Of a DNA stretch of 64,000 bases, positions 7,698 to 18,738 are shown piece after piece. Where the stretch lies: the NCBI RefSeq assembly GCF_900103345.1, contig NZ_LT629702.1, forward strand, positions 3,162,001 through 3,226,000. Direction: 5' to 3'. Position 1 is the stretch's first letter; each line of letters begins with the position of its first letter. Under the pieces are notes generated by a model. The model saw only the letters and a program-made list of their open reading frames with translations. It was not told the origin of the DNA and ran no database searches. The translations under genes were made by a program, and so were the position numbers. The stretch is from Pseudomonas azotoformans. Lineage in GTDB: Bacteria; Pseudomonadota; Gammaproteobacteria; Pseudomonadales; Pseudomonadaceae.

Positions 7698-8366
7698 TTA
7701 CGTGGCAGGCGTTTGGGCCGGCGTTGCTTCAATCGCCGGGGGCTCGCTGCTGTGCTTGCGCTTGTTGCCCATACGCACGCCGATATCCATCAAAAACTGG
7801 AAGAAACCTTCCTGGTCTTCCAGCACGTTGCTCCAGAACGGCGAGTGGTAAAGCGCCACGGCACCGTGCACCAGGGCCCAGGCGGCGCAATAGTGGAAAT
7901 ACGGCGGCACATCTTCAAGCTTGCCTTCACTGATGCGGCCCTTGATCAGCAGGGTCAGGCGTTCGAAGTTCGAGGCGCGAATCTTGTGCAGTTCCTCGAC
8001 CATCTCCGGCACCTGATGGCCCTTGACCACCTTCTCTTCCAGCCGGTCGAACAGGCGATAGCGCTGCGGGTCACGCATGCGGAACTCGAAGTAGGCACGG
8101 GACAGGGCTTCCTTGTCCTTGTCGACGTCGGCCGAATGCAGCAGCTCGTTCAAGTCGCGCTCGTAGTCGAGCATCAGGCGCAGGTAGATCTCGGCCTTGG
8201 ACTTGAAGTGCTTGTAGATCGTGCCTTTGCCGATACCCACGGCATCCGCGATCATCTCGACGGTGACGCTGTCTTCACCTTGTTCAAGGAACAGCTTGAG
8301 TGCGGTGTCGAGAATTTCCTGCTCACGGCGGCGAAACTCACGGACCTTACGGGGTTCTTTGTGCAT
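7698..8366 (-). CDS. TetR/AcrR-family transcriptional regulator
   Basis: A 222-aa regulator. The N-terminal TetR helix-turn-helix is clear at about residues 12-60 (EILDTALKLFLEQGEDSVTV, then IADAVGIGKGTIYKHFKSKA). The C-terminal part is the variable ligand and dimer domain. I use ATG 8366; the frame is open to 8498 but the extra residues do not look like protein. By gene order it corresponds to PA2957 of P. aeruginosa. The ligand is unknown. Confidence 0.85.
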   Translation of the reverse strand: MHKEPRKVREFRRREQEILDTALKLFLEQGEDSVTVEMIADAVGIGKGTIYKHFKSKAEIYLRLMLDYERDLNELLHSADVDKDKEALSRAYFEFRMRDPQRYRLFDRLEEKVVKGHQVPEMVEELHKIRASNFERLTLLIKGRISEGKLEDVPPYFHYCAAWALVHGAVALYHSPFWSNVLEDQEGFFQFLMDIGVRMGNKRKHSSEPPAIEATPAQTPAT

Positions 8367-8675
8367 GAGGAAGAGGTCTGCAAAGGTCGGATTAGGGAGG
8401 GTTGCGCAGGGCCACAGATACGTGGCGATACGATTTACCCGGTGCGAGGGATTATCCCGACTGAACGGTCGTTGGGCAATGTCTATGTGAACCCGCAATG
8501 CACTTTACTTTCAGCGCGCCAACGTTTTCATTGATATCAGTCAGAAATAATACGCAACAACCGCACCCGTGCACCGGCCCGATGAGAACTCAAGCGAAGC
8601 GCGCGTATTCCAAATCTGTTTAAAAAACGATCAGTCGCGACTGGACTGAATCGGATACTGATCAATACTTGAACT

Positions 8676-8793
8676 GTCGACGTGACATCTCCCCCAAGTG
8701 AAGCGCCGACCTGGGTACCAACGGACCGCGTACCCTTGTTTTACTCCTAATGGTCTTAGCCCGGATTCACCCCCCAGAACCCGGGTTTTTTTT
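8676..8793 (+). ncRNA. rgsA: RgsA small regulatory RNA (probable)
   Basis: The interval between the TetR gene and tatD is non-coding but carries a strong terminator on the + strand only: CCCGGATTC (8760-8768) pairs with GAACCCGGG (8777-8785), followed by eight T. A CAATACT box at 8663-8669 resembles a sigma-70 or RpoS -10 element and would start a transcript of about 118 nt. From memory, rgsA (P16), a Gac- and RpoS-controlled RNA, lies next to tatD in P. aeruginosa (PA2958.1). Position, size and direction agree. I did not align the sequences. The start is approximate. Confidence 0.7.
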
Positions 8794-8811
8794 GCCTGCG
8801 ATTCGGCAACG

Positions 8812-9597
8812 CTAGCGGGTTACGTGAGCCAGCGGGAACAGTCGCTTGAAGTTTTCCGTGGTCTGCTCGGCAAAACGCTCGTAGGACTCGCCGCGCAGCA
8901 TCGCCAGGTAATCCGCCACGTCGCGCACATACTCCGGCAGGTTCGGCTTGCCGCGATGGGGGATGGGCGCCAGGTACGGCGAGTCGGTTTCCACCAGCAG
9001 GCGATCGGCGGGCACCTGGCGTGCCACATCACGCAAGGCATCGGCGTTGCGGAAGGTGACGATGCCCGACAGCGAAATATAGAACCCCAGGTCCAGCGCC
9101 GCCTTGGCCATGTCCCAGTCTTCGGTAAAGCAATGCAACACGCCGGCCTGGGGCAATGCCGCTTCGCGCAGCAGGGTCAGGGTATCGGCACGGGCGCCAC
9201 GGGTGTGGACGATCACCGGTTTACCTGTCTGCCGGGCGGCTTGCAGGTGCAGGCGGAACGAAGCCTGCTGCAACTCGGCGGCTTCGGGTTCGTAGTGGTA
9301 ATCCAGGCCGGTCTCGCCGATGGCCACCACGCGCGGGTGATTGAGCTCACCCAGCAGCCAGTCGAGTGCCGGGGCTTCACCGGGCTTGAGGTCCAGCGGG
9401 TGGATACCCACCGAGCAATGCACATCGGCATAACGCTCGGCCAGGGCTTTGACGTCCGCCGCATTCTCCGCGCTGACGCCGATGCACAGGAAGTGCCCTA
9501 CCCCACGCTGGCGGGCGGCGTCGAGGGCAGCGTCAAGGGAGCCGCCGTGCTGGGCCAGGTCGAGACGGTCAAGGTGGCAGTGGGAATCTACAATCAT
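8812..9597 (-). CDS. tatD: TatD-family metal-dependent hydrolase
   Basis: A 261-aa TIM-barrel hydrolase. It begins MIVDSHCHLD, where HxH binds the first metal, and has GETGLD with the bridging Glu near residue 93 and DSPYLAP near residue 205. TatD proteins are 3'-5' exonucleases on single-stranded DNA and RNA and take part in DNA repair. In other pseudomonads pilZ lies between this gene and holB; here only 63 bp separate them. Confidence 0.9.
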   Translation of the reverse strand: MIVDSHCHLDRLDLAQHGGSLDAALDAARQRGVGHFLCIGVSAENAADVKALAERYADVHCSVGIHPLDLKPGEAPALDWLLGELNHPRVVAIGETGLDYHYEPEAAELQQASFRLHLQAARQTGKPVIVHTRGARADTLTLLREAALPQAGVLHCFTEDWDMAKAALDLGFYISLSGIVTFRNADALRDVARQVPADRLLVETDSPYLAPIPHRGKPNLPEYVRDVADYLAMLRGESYERFAEQTTENFKRLFPLAHVTR

Positions 9598-9660
9598 AGG
9601 AATCTACAACTTCAGTCACGAAAAGTGTCTGGCCGACGATACACCCGCCGGCCACGGGAA

Positions 9661-11284
<1,624 letters not shown>

Positions 11285-11294
11285 TTAGTCAGAA

Positions 11295-12440
11295 TTATTG
11301 CGGGCTTTGCGGCGCGGTGGCGTCCGGTGCAGGGTCCGCCGGCGGTTCTACCGGCGTCTCGGCAGGCACATCCGCCGGTGGCGTTGCGTCTTCGGCAGGC
11401 TTCACCACCGGCGCCGGGCTGGAGCGGTAATCGGCGCGCCGCTTGAGTTGGAACTCACGCACGGCGGCATTATGCGCATCCAGGTTATCGGAGAAAATGT
11501 GGCTGCCATCGCCACGGGCAACGAAATACAGGCTGCTGCCCGGCACCGGGTTCAGCGCGGCATGGATCGCCTCGCGGCCGACCATGGCGATGGGCGTCGG
11601 CGGCAAGCCGGCCACCATGTAGGTGTTGTAGGGGTTGGCTTCCTTGAGGTGCGCGCGGGTCAACTTGCCGTTGTAGCGCTCGCCCAGGCCGTAGATCACC
11701 GTCGGGTCGGTCTGCAGCAACATGCCGATCTTCAGGCGACGTACAAACACCCCGGCAATCTGCCCACGTTCTTCAGGCACGCCCGTCTCTTTCTCCACCA
11801 GGGAGGCCATGATCAGTGCTTGATAAGGGTCGGTGTACGGCGCATCGGCGGCGCGCTTGCTCCACTCCTGAGCGAGGACATCGTCCAGGCGGTTGTAGGC
11901 TTTTTTCAGGAATTCGACGTCGGTCATCCCGCGCACAAAACGGTAGGTATCGGGGAAGAACCGCCCCTCGGGAAACACGCCAGGGTGACCGAGCTTGTCC
12001 ATGACTTCGCTGTCGCTCAGGCCCGAGAGGGTCTGCACGATCTTTTCATGCTTGGCCAGCGCCGAGCGTACCTGGCGGAAGTTCCAGCCCTCAACCAGAG
12101 TCAGGCTGTATTGCACCACTTCGCCACGCTGCCACAGGCCGATCAGGCCCTGCGCCGTCATGCCGGACGTCATGCGGTATTCGCCGCTGTGCAATGGCTG
12201 GCCGTCCAGGTTGAAGCGCCAGTACAGGCGCAACCAGAAGGCACCGTCCAGCACGCCGTCGGCTTCCAGGCGATTGAAGGTGCCAGTGGGGGTCGCCCCA
12301 GCCGGTACGTCGAGCAATTGCTCCTGGGTCAGGTTCAAGGGCTGCTTCAGGGCAGCGTCGTATTTCCAGGCGCCATAGCCCAACAGCAAAGCCGCCGAGA
12401 ACAGACCGACCAGCAGCAGTACAACCAGTTTTCGTATCAA
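11295..12440 (-). CDS. mltG: endolytic transglycosylase MltG (YceG)
   Basis: A 381-aa inner-membrane protein with one N-terminal membrane helix (about residues 4-22), then the YceG domain. The catalytic Glu lies in ASLVEKETG, and GLPPTPIAMVGREAI and YFVARGDGSHIFS are family hallmarks. It cuts nascent peptidoglycan strands and limits their length. I choose the TTG at 12440, directly after the pabC stop, giving an N-terminus that starts with the membrane helix. An in-frame ATG at 12497 would add 19 residues inside pabC. The C-terminal tail after about 345 is Pro/Ala/Glu rich. Confidence 0.88.
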   Translation of the reverse strand: MIRKLVVLLLVGLFSAALLLGYGAWKYDAALKQPLNLTQEQLLDVPAGATPTGTFNRLEADGVLDGAFWLRLYWRFNLDGQPLHSGEYRMTSGMTAQGLIGLWQRGEVVQYSLTLVEGWNFRQVRSALAKHEKIVQTLSGLSDSEVMDKLGHPGVFPEGRFFPDTYRFVRGMTDVEFLKKAYNRLDDVLAQEWSKRAADAPYTDPYQALIMASLVEKETGVPEERGQIAGVFVRRLKIGMLLQTDPTVIYGLGERYNGKLTRAHLKEANPYNTYMVAGLPPTPIAMVGREAIHAALNPVPGSSLYFVARGDGSHIFSDNLDAHNAAVREFQLKRRADYRSSPAPVVKPAEDATPPADVPAETPVEPPADPAPDATAPQSPQ

Positions 12441-12441
12441 C

Positions 12442-13257
12442 TCAGATTTCCAATAGCGCGCGAACAATGCCCTGCAGTTTACGGGTGAGCGGGCCAACCG
12501 ACCAGCTCATCGCAGCGCACTCGCGCACCGGCCAAATGCCATAAACACTGTTGCACACGAAGACTTCGTCAGCTTGCTGCAATTGCTCGACACTGATGTC
12601 GGCCACGGCCACCGGGACGCCCAGGGTCTGTGCCTGGGCCAGAATCTCGGCACGCATCACCCCGGCCACGCCGCAACGCGTCAGATCAGCGGTTAGTAAC
12701 AAGCCGTTGCGCACCAGGAACAGGTTGCTGAATACGCCTTCGATCACGCGACCGGACACATCCAGCATCAAGCCTTCAGCGTGCTCGGCGTCCTGCCATT
12801 CGGCGCGGGCGATCACCTGTTCCAGGCGATTGAGGTGTTTGAGACCGGCCAGCAACGGCTGCTCGGCCAACCGGGTAGCACAGGGAAACAGGCGGATGCC
12901 ATCGGTTCCATGGGCGTTGGGATAGTTAGCGGGCGGGCTGCCCTGCAAGATACGGCGCACCGGTGCGCCAGGGTTGATGCCATAACCGCGCAGGCTGTCG
13001 CCACGGGTCAGGATCAATTTGAGGACACCCTCGCCAAGGGCGGTGGCGTAGGCCAGCACTTCGCTGCGGATCAACACCGGATCCGCAACCAAGGCGAGGC
13101 GCCTGCAACCCTCGTCGAGGCGTTGCAGGTGACGGTCGAGCAGCACCGGCTGCCCGGCCTTTACGGCGATGGTCTCGAACAACCCATCGCCATACGCCAG
13201 GCCGCGATCTTTCAGGGGCACGCTGTCCGCTGGCTGACCGTCGACCCAGCTGTGCAT
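12442..13257 (-). CDS. pabC: aminodeoxychorismate lyase
   Basis: A 271-aa fold-type IV PLP enzyme that turns 4-amino-4-deoxychorismate into p-aminobenzoate and pyruvate for folate synthesis. The PLP lysine is probably in GLKHLNRLEQV, and LKLILTRG and EVFVCNSVYGIWPV are family landmarks. The start ATG 13257 shares a base with the fabF stop (TGATG), so the genes are coupled. The order fabF-pabC-mltG-tmk-holB is shared with other gammaproteobacteria. Confidence 0.92.
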   Translation of the reverse strand: MHSWVDGQPADSVPLKDRGLAYGDGLFETIAVKAGQPVLLDRHLQRLDEGCRRLALVADPVLIRSEVLAYATALGEGVLKLILTRGDSLRGYGINPGAPVRRILQGSPPANYPNAHGTDGIRLFPCATRLAEQPLLAGLKHLNRLEQVIARAEWQDAEHAEGLMLDVSGRVIEGVFSNLFLVRNGLLLTADLTRCGVAGVMRAEILAQAQTLGVPVAVADISVEQLQQADEVFVCNSVYGIWPVRECAAMSWSVGPLTRKLQGIVRALLEI

Positions 13258-14501
13258 CACTCGGCGAACCGGCGGAACACCAGGGAACCGTTGGTGCCGC
13301 CAAAACCGAACGAATTGGAGATCACCACGTCGATCGGCATCGGCTGCGCTTCGTGTGGCACGAAGTTCAGGTCGCAGCCTTCGTCAGGCTCATCCAGGTT
13401 GATGGTCGGCGGCGCGACCTGATCCTTGATGGCCATCACACTGAAGATCGCCTCGACCGCGCCCGCCGCACCCAACAGGTGACCGGTCATGGACTTGGTA
13501 GAGCTGACCGCCAGCTTGTAGGCGTGCTCGCCGAATACCGACTTGATGGCCTCGGCTTCCGCCAGGTCGCCCGTCGGGGTCGAAGTACCATGGGCGTTGA
13601 TGTACTGCACCTGGTCCGCATTGACCTTCGCATCGCGCAGGGCGTTGGTGATGCAACGCGCAGCACCGGCACCGTCGGACGGCGGTGAGGTCATGTGGTA
13701 GGCGTCACCGCTCATGCCAAAGCCGATCAGCTCGGCGTAGATGGTGGCACCACGCGCCTTGGCGTGTTCCAACTCTTCCAGCACCAGGGCGCCGGCACCG
13801 TCGGACAGTACAAAGCCATCACGGCCTTTGTCCCATGGACGGCTGGCGCGGGTCGGCTCGTCGTTACGCGTCGACAGCGCACGGGACGCGCCGAAGCCGC
13901 CCATGCCGAGGCCGCACGCCGCCATCTCGGCGCCGCCGGCGATCATCACGTCGGCTTCGTCATAGGCGATATTGCGCGCCGCCATGCCAATGCAATGCGT
14001 GCCGGTGGTGCACGCCGTGGCGATGGCGTAGTTAGGTCCCTGTGCGCCCAGGTGGATGGACAGGAAACCGGAAATCATATTGATGATCGAGCCCGGAACG
14101 AAGAACGGTGAAATTCGACGGGGGCCGGAATCGTGCAACGTGCGGCTGGTTTCTTCGATATTGGTCAAACCGCCAATACCCGAACCCATGGCCACGCCGA
14201 TGCGGTCACGGTTGGCGTCGGTGACTTCCAGGCCGGCATTGCGTACCGCCTGAAAACCGGCTGCCAGGCCGTATTGAATGAACAGGTCGAGTTTGCGGGA
14301 TTCCTTGACCGAGAGATATTCCTCGACATTGAAACCCTTTACCGAGCCGCCAAAACGGGTGGAATAGGCAGAAAGGTCCGTGTGTTCGATCAGACCAATA
14401 CCACTGCGGCCAGCCAGAATGCCCTGCCAACTGCTTGGCACATCCGTGCCCAGTGGCGACAACATACCCATACCGGTGACTACGACGCGTCTACGCGACA
14501 C
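13257..14501 (-). CDS. fabF: beta-ketoacyl-ACP synthase II
   Basis: A 414-aa condensing enzyme of fatty-acid elongation. The active-site Cys lies in [14 protein letters not shown] and the two catalytic His in [10 protein letters not shown] and [14 protein letters not shown]. It extends acyl-ACP with malonyl-ACP, including the C16:1 to C18:1 step. It follows acpP after a hairpin terminator, so it is expressed by read-through or its own promoter, and overlaps pabC. Confidence 0.95.
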   Translation of the reverse strand: MSRRRVVVTGMGMLSPLGTDVPSSWQGILAGRSGIGLIEHTDLSAYSTRFGGSVKGFNVEEYLSVKESRKLDLFIQYGLAAGFQAVRNAGLEVTDANRDRIGVAMGSGIGGLTNIEETSRTLHDSGPRRISPFFVPGSIINMISGFLSIHLGAQGPNYAIATACTTGTHCIGMAARNIAYDEADVMIAGGAEMAACGLGMGGFGASRALSTRNDEPTRASRPWDKGRDGFVLSDGAGALVLEELEHAKARGATIYAELIGFGMSGDAYHMTSPPSDGAGAARCITNALRDAKVNADQVQYINAHGTSTPTGDLAEAEAIKSVFGEHAYKLAVSSTKSMTGHLLGAAGAVEAIFSVMAIKDQVAPPTINLDEPDEGCDLNFVPHEAQPMPIDVVISNSFGFGGTNGSLVFRRFAE

Positions 14502-14565
14502 AGCACTCTCCTTTTTCTAATGACGACACTTTTGCTTCAGCGCGTACTTTTCATCAGGGCTAAAG

Positions 14566-14600
14566 AAAAAACCGCACGCCGTTACAGCAGTGCGGTTTTT
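14566..14600 (-). terminator. terminator between acpP and fabF
   Basis: Arms of 11 bp, AAAAACCGCAC and its reverse complement, enclose a 13-nt loop and have T runs when read in either direction. It should end most acpP transcripts before fabF, which fits the much higher need for ACP. Confidence 0.85.
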
Positions 14601-14629
14601 CCCTGACAGCAAGCGACGACTACAAACTA

Positions 14630-14866
14630 TTACGCCTGGTGGCTAGTAACGTAGTCGATAGCAGCTTGAACAGTAGTGATTTTTTCAGCTTCTTCGTCCG
14701 GGATTTCGGTCTCGAATTCCTCTTCCAGAGCCATCACCAGCTCAACGGTGTCAAGGGAATCGGCACCCAGGTCTTCTACGAAGGAAGCAGTGTTGACCAC
14801 TTCTTCTTCTTTAACGCCCAGTTGCTCGGCGACGATTTTCTTGACGCGCTCTTCGATGGTGCTCAT
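14630..14866 (-). CDS. acpP: acyl carrier protein
   Basis: A 78-aa acidic helical carrier. The phosphopantetheine-bearing serine is S37 in [14 protein letters not shown]. It carries growing acyl chains for fatty-acid, lipid A and other syntheses. The holo form depends on a PPTase, here probably PcpS encoded at 35882. It has its own promoter upstream (14918-14945) and a terminator behind it. Confidence 0.98.
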   Translation of the reverse strand: MSTIEERVKKIVAEQLGVKEEEVVNTASFVEDLGADSLDTVELVMALEEEFETEIPDEEAEKITTVQAAIDYVTSHQA

Positions 14867-14917
14867 ACCTTGTTTAACTCCTAATGGACAAATTCAGGCA
14901 GCTGGCCAGTGGGTAAG

Positions 14918-14945
14918 TGTATAGAAAGCCTTTTCAGCTTTTCAA
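14918..14945 (-). promoter_or_regulatory. sigma-70 promoter of acpP
   Basis: Reading leftwards, TTGAAA (14945-14940), a 16-bp spacer and TATACA (14923-14918) lie about 50 bp before the acpP start. Both boxes are close to consensus. Confidence 0.65.
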
Positions 14946-15057
14946 CTGAAAGCTTCACCCTGTACCCGGTCGACCACCTGCCTATAAATTAAGTTGCAGC
15001 TTTATAACGGATTTTAGACAGCTCGTATGACATATTTTTGAAGCGATCCGTCACAAT

Positions 15058-15801
15058 TTAACTCATGTACATCCCGCCGTTCACCGGGATTGTAGCCCCA
15101 GTCACGTATGCCGCACCGTCGGATGCCAGGAAAGTGACCACATTCGCGATCTCTTGAGCCTGGCCCAGACGGCCCAGCGGAATCTGCGTCAGCAACGCTT
15201 CACGCTGTGCTTCCGGCAGTTCGCGGGTCATATCGGTGTCGATGAACCCTGGGGCCACCGAGTTGACCGTAATCGACCGCGAGCCGACTTCACGTGCCAA
15301 TGCACGGCTGAAACCTTCCAGACCGGCCTTGGCGGCTGCGTAGTTTACTTGGCCTGCGTTGCCCATGGCACCCACTACAGAGCCAATATTGATAATTCGG
15401 CCCCAACGCGCCTTGGTCATGCCGCGCAAAACGCCCTTGGAGAGGCGAAACAGACTGTTCAAGTTGGTGTCGACCACGTCGTACCACTCGTCGTCTTTCA
15501 TGCGCATCATCAGGTTGTCGCGGGTGATGCCGGCGTTATTCACCAGAATCGCCGGCGCGCCGAACTGTGCGGTGATCTCGGCCAGCACGGCAGCCACGGA
15601 CTCATCGCTGGTCACGTTCAGCTCAAGACCAGTGCCTTGCACGCCGTTTTCCTTCAGGGTCGCGGCGATACGCTCGGCGCCCGAAGCGGAAGTGGCGGTG
15701 CCGATCACAACGGCGCCCTGACGGCCCAGCTCCAGGGCGATCGCCTGGCCGATGCCACGGCTTGCGCCGGTGACCAGTGCAACTTTACCTTGCAGACTCA
15801 T
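15058..15801 (-). CDS. fabG: 3-oxoacyl-ACP reductase
   Basis: A 247-aa short-chain dehydrogenase reducing beta-ketoacyl-ACP with NADPH. The cofactor motif TGASRGIG is near residue 12, NNAG near 85, and the catalytic Tyr and Lys are in YAAAKAG. I choose ATG 15801, which is the normal MSLQGKVALVTGASRG start; the open frame extends 18 codons further. It lies 25 bp after fabD. Confidence 0.96.
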   Translation of the reverse strand: MSLQGKVALVTGASRGIGQAIALELGRQGAVVIGTATSASGAERIAATLKENGVQGTGLELNVTSDESVAAVLAEITAQFGAPAILVNNAGITRDNLMMRMKDDEWYDVVDTNLNSLFRLSKGVLRGMTKARWGRIINIGSVVGAMGNAGQVNYAAAKAGLEGFSRALAREVGSRSITVNSVAPGFIDTDMTRELPEAQREALLTQIPLGRLGQAQEIANVVTFLASDGAAYVTGATIPVNGGMYMS

Positions 15802-15826
15802 GCAGGCTTCTCCTAAGTTCAGGGAT

Positions 15827-16765
15827 TCAGGCCAGTGCCGCGCGAGCGGCAGCAAAGGCGTCAGGGGTATTGAGGTTGGCAGTCGACACGCCGTCGGCGC
15901 AGCGCTTGTTCAGGCCGGCCAGGACTTTGCCCGGACCACACTCAACCAGTTCAGTCGCGCCATTGGCAGCCAGGGTCTGGACCGATTCAACCCAGCGTAC
16001 CGGCTTGTAGAGCTGTTCCAGCAGGTCGCGCTTGAGGGTATCGAGGTCAGCAGCCACGGCGGCGCTGACGTTCTGCACCAGCGGTATCTGCGGCGCCTGC
16101 CAGTTGATGGCGGCGATGGACTCGGCAAAACGCTCGGCAGCCGGGCGCATCAGCTCGCAGTGCGACGGTACGCTCACCGGCAACGGCAACGCGCGCTTGG
16201 CACCACGGGCCTTGCAGCCTTCGATGGCACGCTCAACGGCAGCCTTGGCACCGGCAATCACCACCTGGCCAGGGGAGTTGAAGTTTACTGCGCTGACCAC
16301 TTCGCCCTGGGCCGCTTCGGCACAGGCCTCGATCACCACAGCGTCGTCCAGGCCCAGGATTGCGGCCATGCCGCCCTGCCCGGCCGGAACGGCTTCTTGC
16401 ATCAATTGGCCGCGACGCTCGACCAGCTTGACCGCCTCACCCAAGGTCAGGCTGCCCGCTGCAACCAGGGCGCTGTATTCGCCCAGGCTGTGGCCGGCGA
16501 CGAATGCAGGGCGTGCGCCGCCTTCCGCCAGCCACAAGCGCCACAGGGCGATCGAAGCGGTCAGGATGGCCGGCTGGGTTTTATCGGTTTGATTGAGTTG
16601 CTCTTCCGGCCCCTGTTGGGTCAGTGCCCACAGGTCGTAACCCAGGGCGTCGGAAGCTTCCTTGAAGGTGTCCAGGATCAGCGGGTATTGCGCGCCCAGC
16701 TCGGCCAACATGCCGAGGGACTGCGAACCCTGCCCTGGAAAGACGAATGCGAGGGATGTAGACAT
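15827..16765 (-). CDS. fabD: malonyl-CoA:ACP transacylase
   Basis: A 312-aa acyltransferase that loads malonate from CoA onto ACP. The nucleophile is S93 in GHSLGEYSAL, and the N-terminal FVFPGQGSQ is diagnostic. I choose ATG 16765 (MSTSLAFVFPGQG). It lies between plsX and fabG in the standard fab cluster order. Confidence 0.96.
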   Translation of the reverse strand: MSTSLAFVFPGQGSQSLGMLAELGAQYPLILDTFKEASDALGYDLWALTQQGPEEQLNQTDKTQPAILTASIALWRLWLAEGGARPAFVAGHSLGEYSALVAAGSLTLGEAVKLVERRGQLMQEAVPAGQGGMAAILGLDDAVVIEACAEAAQGEVVSAVNFNSPGQVVIAGAKAAVERAIEGCKARGAKRALPLPVSVPSHCELMRPAAERFAESIAAINWQAPQIPLVQNVSAAVAADLDTLKRDLLEQLYKPVRWVESVQTLAANGATELVECGPGKVLAGLNKRCADGVSTANLNTPDAFAAARAALA

Positions 16766-16891
16766 GTAACAAGCCCCTAATGATCTGGTCGTCAAAAAAG
16801 CGCACTCCTACAGTGGGAGCGCACGAAACTGACAGATTGGATGGTCAATTGAACTGGCCGGTCACATTTAAGCACTCCCGGGCCGATTCGC

Positions 16892-17902
16892 CTAAGGCAA
16901 CAGGTCCTCAAGACGGCCGTGCAAGCGTTGCGGCAGGTTTTCCTGGATCTCGATCACTGCCCGCGCGATCGCACTTTGAAACCCCTCGACACCGGCCGAG
17001 CCGTGGCTTTTTACCACGATGCCCTGCAACCCCAGGAAACTCGCGCCATTATGCCGCGCCGGAGCCAGATCAGCCTGCAGGCGGCGCATCAGCGGCAGCG
17101 CCAGGGCGCCGACCAGGCGCGATGCGAGGCTCTGCTTGAACAGCGCTTCAATACGCGTGGCGATCATGGTCGCCAGGCCTTCACTGGATTTGAGCAGGAT
17201 ATTGCCGACAAACCCATCACACACCACCACGTCCGCTTCGCCACGGTACAAGCCGTCACCTTCGACAAACCCGACGTAATTCAACCCCCGCGCGCCTTGC
17301 AGCAACGTGGCGGCCAGCTTGACCTGCTGGTTGCCCTTGATGTCTTCGGTGCCGATATTCAGCAAGGCCACCCGTGGCCGGGCCACGCCCAGCGCTTCGG
17401 CGGCCACCGAGCCCATCACGGCAAACTGGAGCAGATGCTCGGCGCTGCAATCGACGTTTGCGCCCAGGTCCAGCAACTGGCAATAGCCTTTCTGCGTCGG
17501 AATCGCCGCCACCATCGCGGGCCGGTCAATGCCGGGCAGCGTCTTGAGCACAAACCGCGACAACGCCATCAGGGCCCCGGTATTGCCGGCGCTGACACAG
17601 GCTTGCACCTTGCCATCACGCAGCAGCTCCAGAGCCACCCGCATCGAAGAGTCAGGCTTGCCACGCAGGGCGGCCGCCGGCTTTTCATCCATGGTGATGG
17701 TTTCGCTGGCTGGCGTAATCGTCAGGCGCGCGCGATCCACCGCCGGATGGCTGGCAATCAGTTCTTCAAGTAAGGAGGGTTGACCGACAAGGGTCAGGTG
17801 CAGCGAGGGTGTTGCAGACAGGCTGGCAATGCAGGCCTGAACAATGCTGCGGGGACCGAAGTCCCCGCCCATTGCGTCTATCGCGATGACTAGAGCAGAC
17901 AA
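16892..17902 (-). CDS. plsX: phosphate acyltransferase PlsX
   Basis: A 336-aa enzyme making acyl-phosphate from acyl-ACP, the first step of phospholipid synthesis in the PlsX/PlsY route. [14 protein letters not shown] at the N-terminus, [10 protein letters not shown] and [17 protein letters not shown] are family signatures. The only start that keeps the conserved N-terminus is TTG 17902, 4 bp after the rpmF stop. That weak start codon may hold expression down relative to L32. Confidence 0.95.
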   Translation of the reverse strand: MSALVIAIDAMGGDFGPRSIVQACIASLSATPSLHLTLVGQPSLLEELIASHPAVDRARLTITPASETITMDEKPAAALRGKPDSSMRVALELLRDGKVQACVSAGNTGALMALSRFVLKTLPGIDRPAMVAAIPTQKGYCQLLDLGANVDCSAEHLLQFAVMGSVAAEALGVARPRVALLNIGTEDIKGNQQVKLAATLLQGARGLNYVGFVEGDGLYRGEADVVVCDGFVGNILLKSSEGLATMIATRIEALFKQSLASRLVGALALPLMRRLQADLAPARHNGASFLGLQGIVVKSHGSAGVEGFQSAIARAVIEIQENLPQRLHGRLEDLLP

Positions 17903-17906
17903 GTGA

Positions 17907-18089
17907 TTACTCGTCAGCGCCCTTGTCGATCACTTTACGGCCACGGTATACGCCTTCTGGCGATACGTGGTGACGCAGGTGAACTTCACCGGTGGTCTTT
18001 TCCACGGACAGGGTGCTAGCCTCGAGAGCGTCGTGCGAACGGCGCATGTCACGGGCGGAGCGGGATTTTTTGTTCTGCTGAACAGCCAT
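17907..18089 (-). CDS. rpmF: 50S ribosomal protein L32
   Basis: A 60-aa basic protein starting [20 protein letters not shown], the normal L32 opening. It lacks the zinc-ribbon cysteines, as is usual in pseudomonads. It follows yceD by 13 bp and precedes plsX by 4 bp, the conserved yceD-rpmF-plsX arrangement. Confidence 0.98.
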
Positions 18090-18102
18090 AATTGATTAAC
18101 TC

Positions 18103-18633
18103 CTAAACGTTTGGGTCACGCTTTAACTGCGCCAATACACTGAACGGGTTGGACCGCGTTACCTCGTCCTCGCTCGGTTCGGGCTCGTCATCGAGGCCCG
18201 CCGGCTGCTGGCATTCTTCCGGATGATGAGCAGGCACAATGGGCAAGGCGAGCAGAAGCTCCTCCTCGATCAGTGCATGCAGATCCAAAGGATCTTCGCC
18301 CAGTTCCAGCACGTCATAACCTTTCGGCAACGACTGGGTATTCGCACCCTCCTTCACCACAGCATAACTGCACTCGCTGTGGATCGGCAGGGTGACCAGC
18401 TCAAGACAACGCTGGCAAACCATTTTGACTTCGGTGTCGATAAAACTGTGGATTACCACAGACTTACGTTCATCTCGTTCAAAAACGAATTTGGCCTGCA
18501 CCGTACCGACAGTATCGGAAAGCGGGTCGCAGAGTCTCTCCAAATCGGCCAGCAGCAACTCACCTTGAAGGGAAGTGCCACGATCAGCCAATTTGCGCGG
18601 GTCAACGTGAGGTGGAATCGGGTCATTCAACAT
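18103..18633 (-). CDS. yceD: YceD/DUF177 family protein
   Basis: A 176-aa protein of the DUF177 family, linked in E. coli and plants to 23S rRNA accumulation. A CQRCLE motif lies near residue 72 and the C-terminal NPFSVLAQLKRD is conserved. I choose ATG 18633 (MLNDPIPPHVDPRKLADRG). It is cotranscribed with rpmF. It is divergent from maf. Confidence 0.9.
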   Translation of the reverse strand: MLNDPIPPHVDPRKLADRGTSLQGELLLADLERLCDPLSDTVGTVQAKFVFERDERKSVVIHSFIDTEVKMVCQRCLELVTLPIHSECSYAVVKEGANTQSLPKGYDVLELGEDPLDLHALIEEELLLALPIVPAHHPEECQQPAGLDDEPEPSEDEVTRSNPFSVLAQLKRDPNV

Positions 18634-18738
18634 AGGCGCAGCATTATAGGGATGCACCCAGCCATGTCAAAGGAAATTCAGCCCTGTGCGTCAGCCGGTC
18701 GCCCCGCTAGAATCCGCTGCCGACCTGAGGAGACGCCC

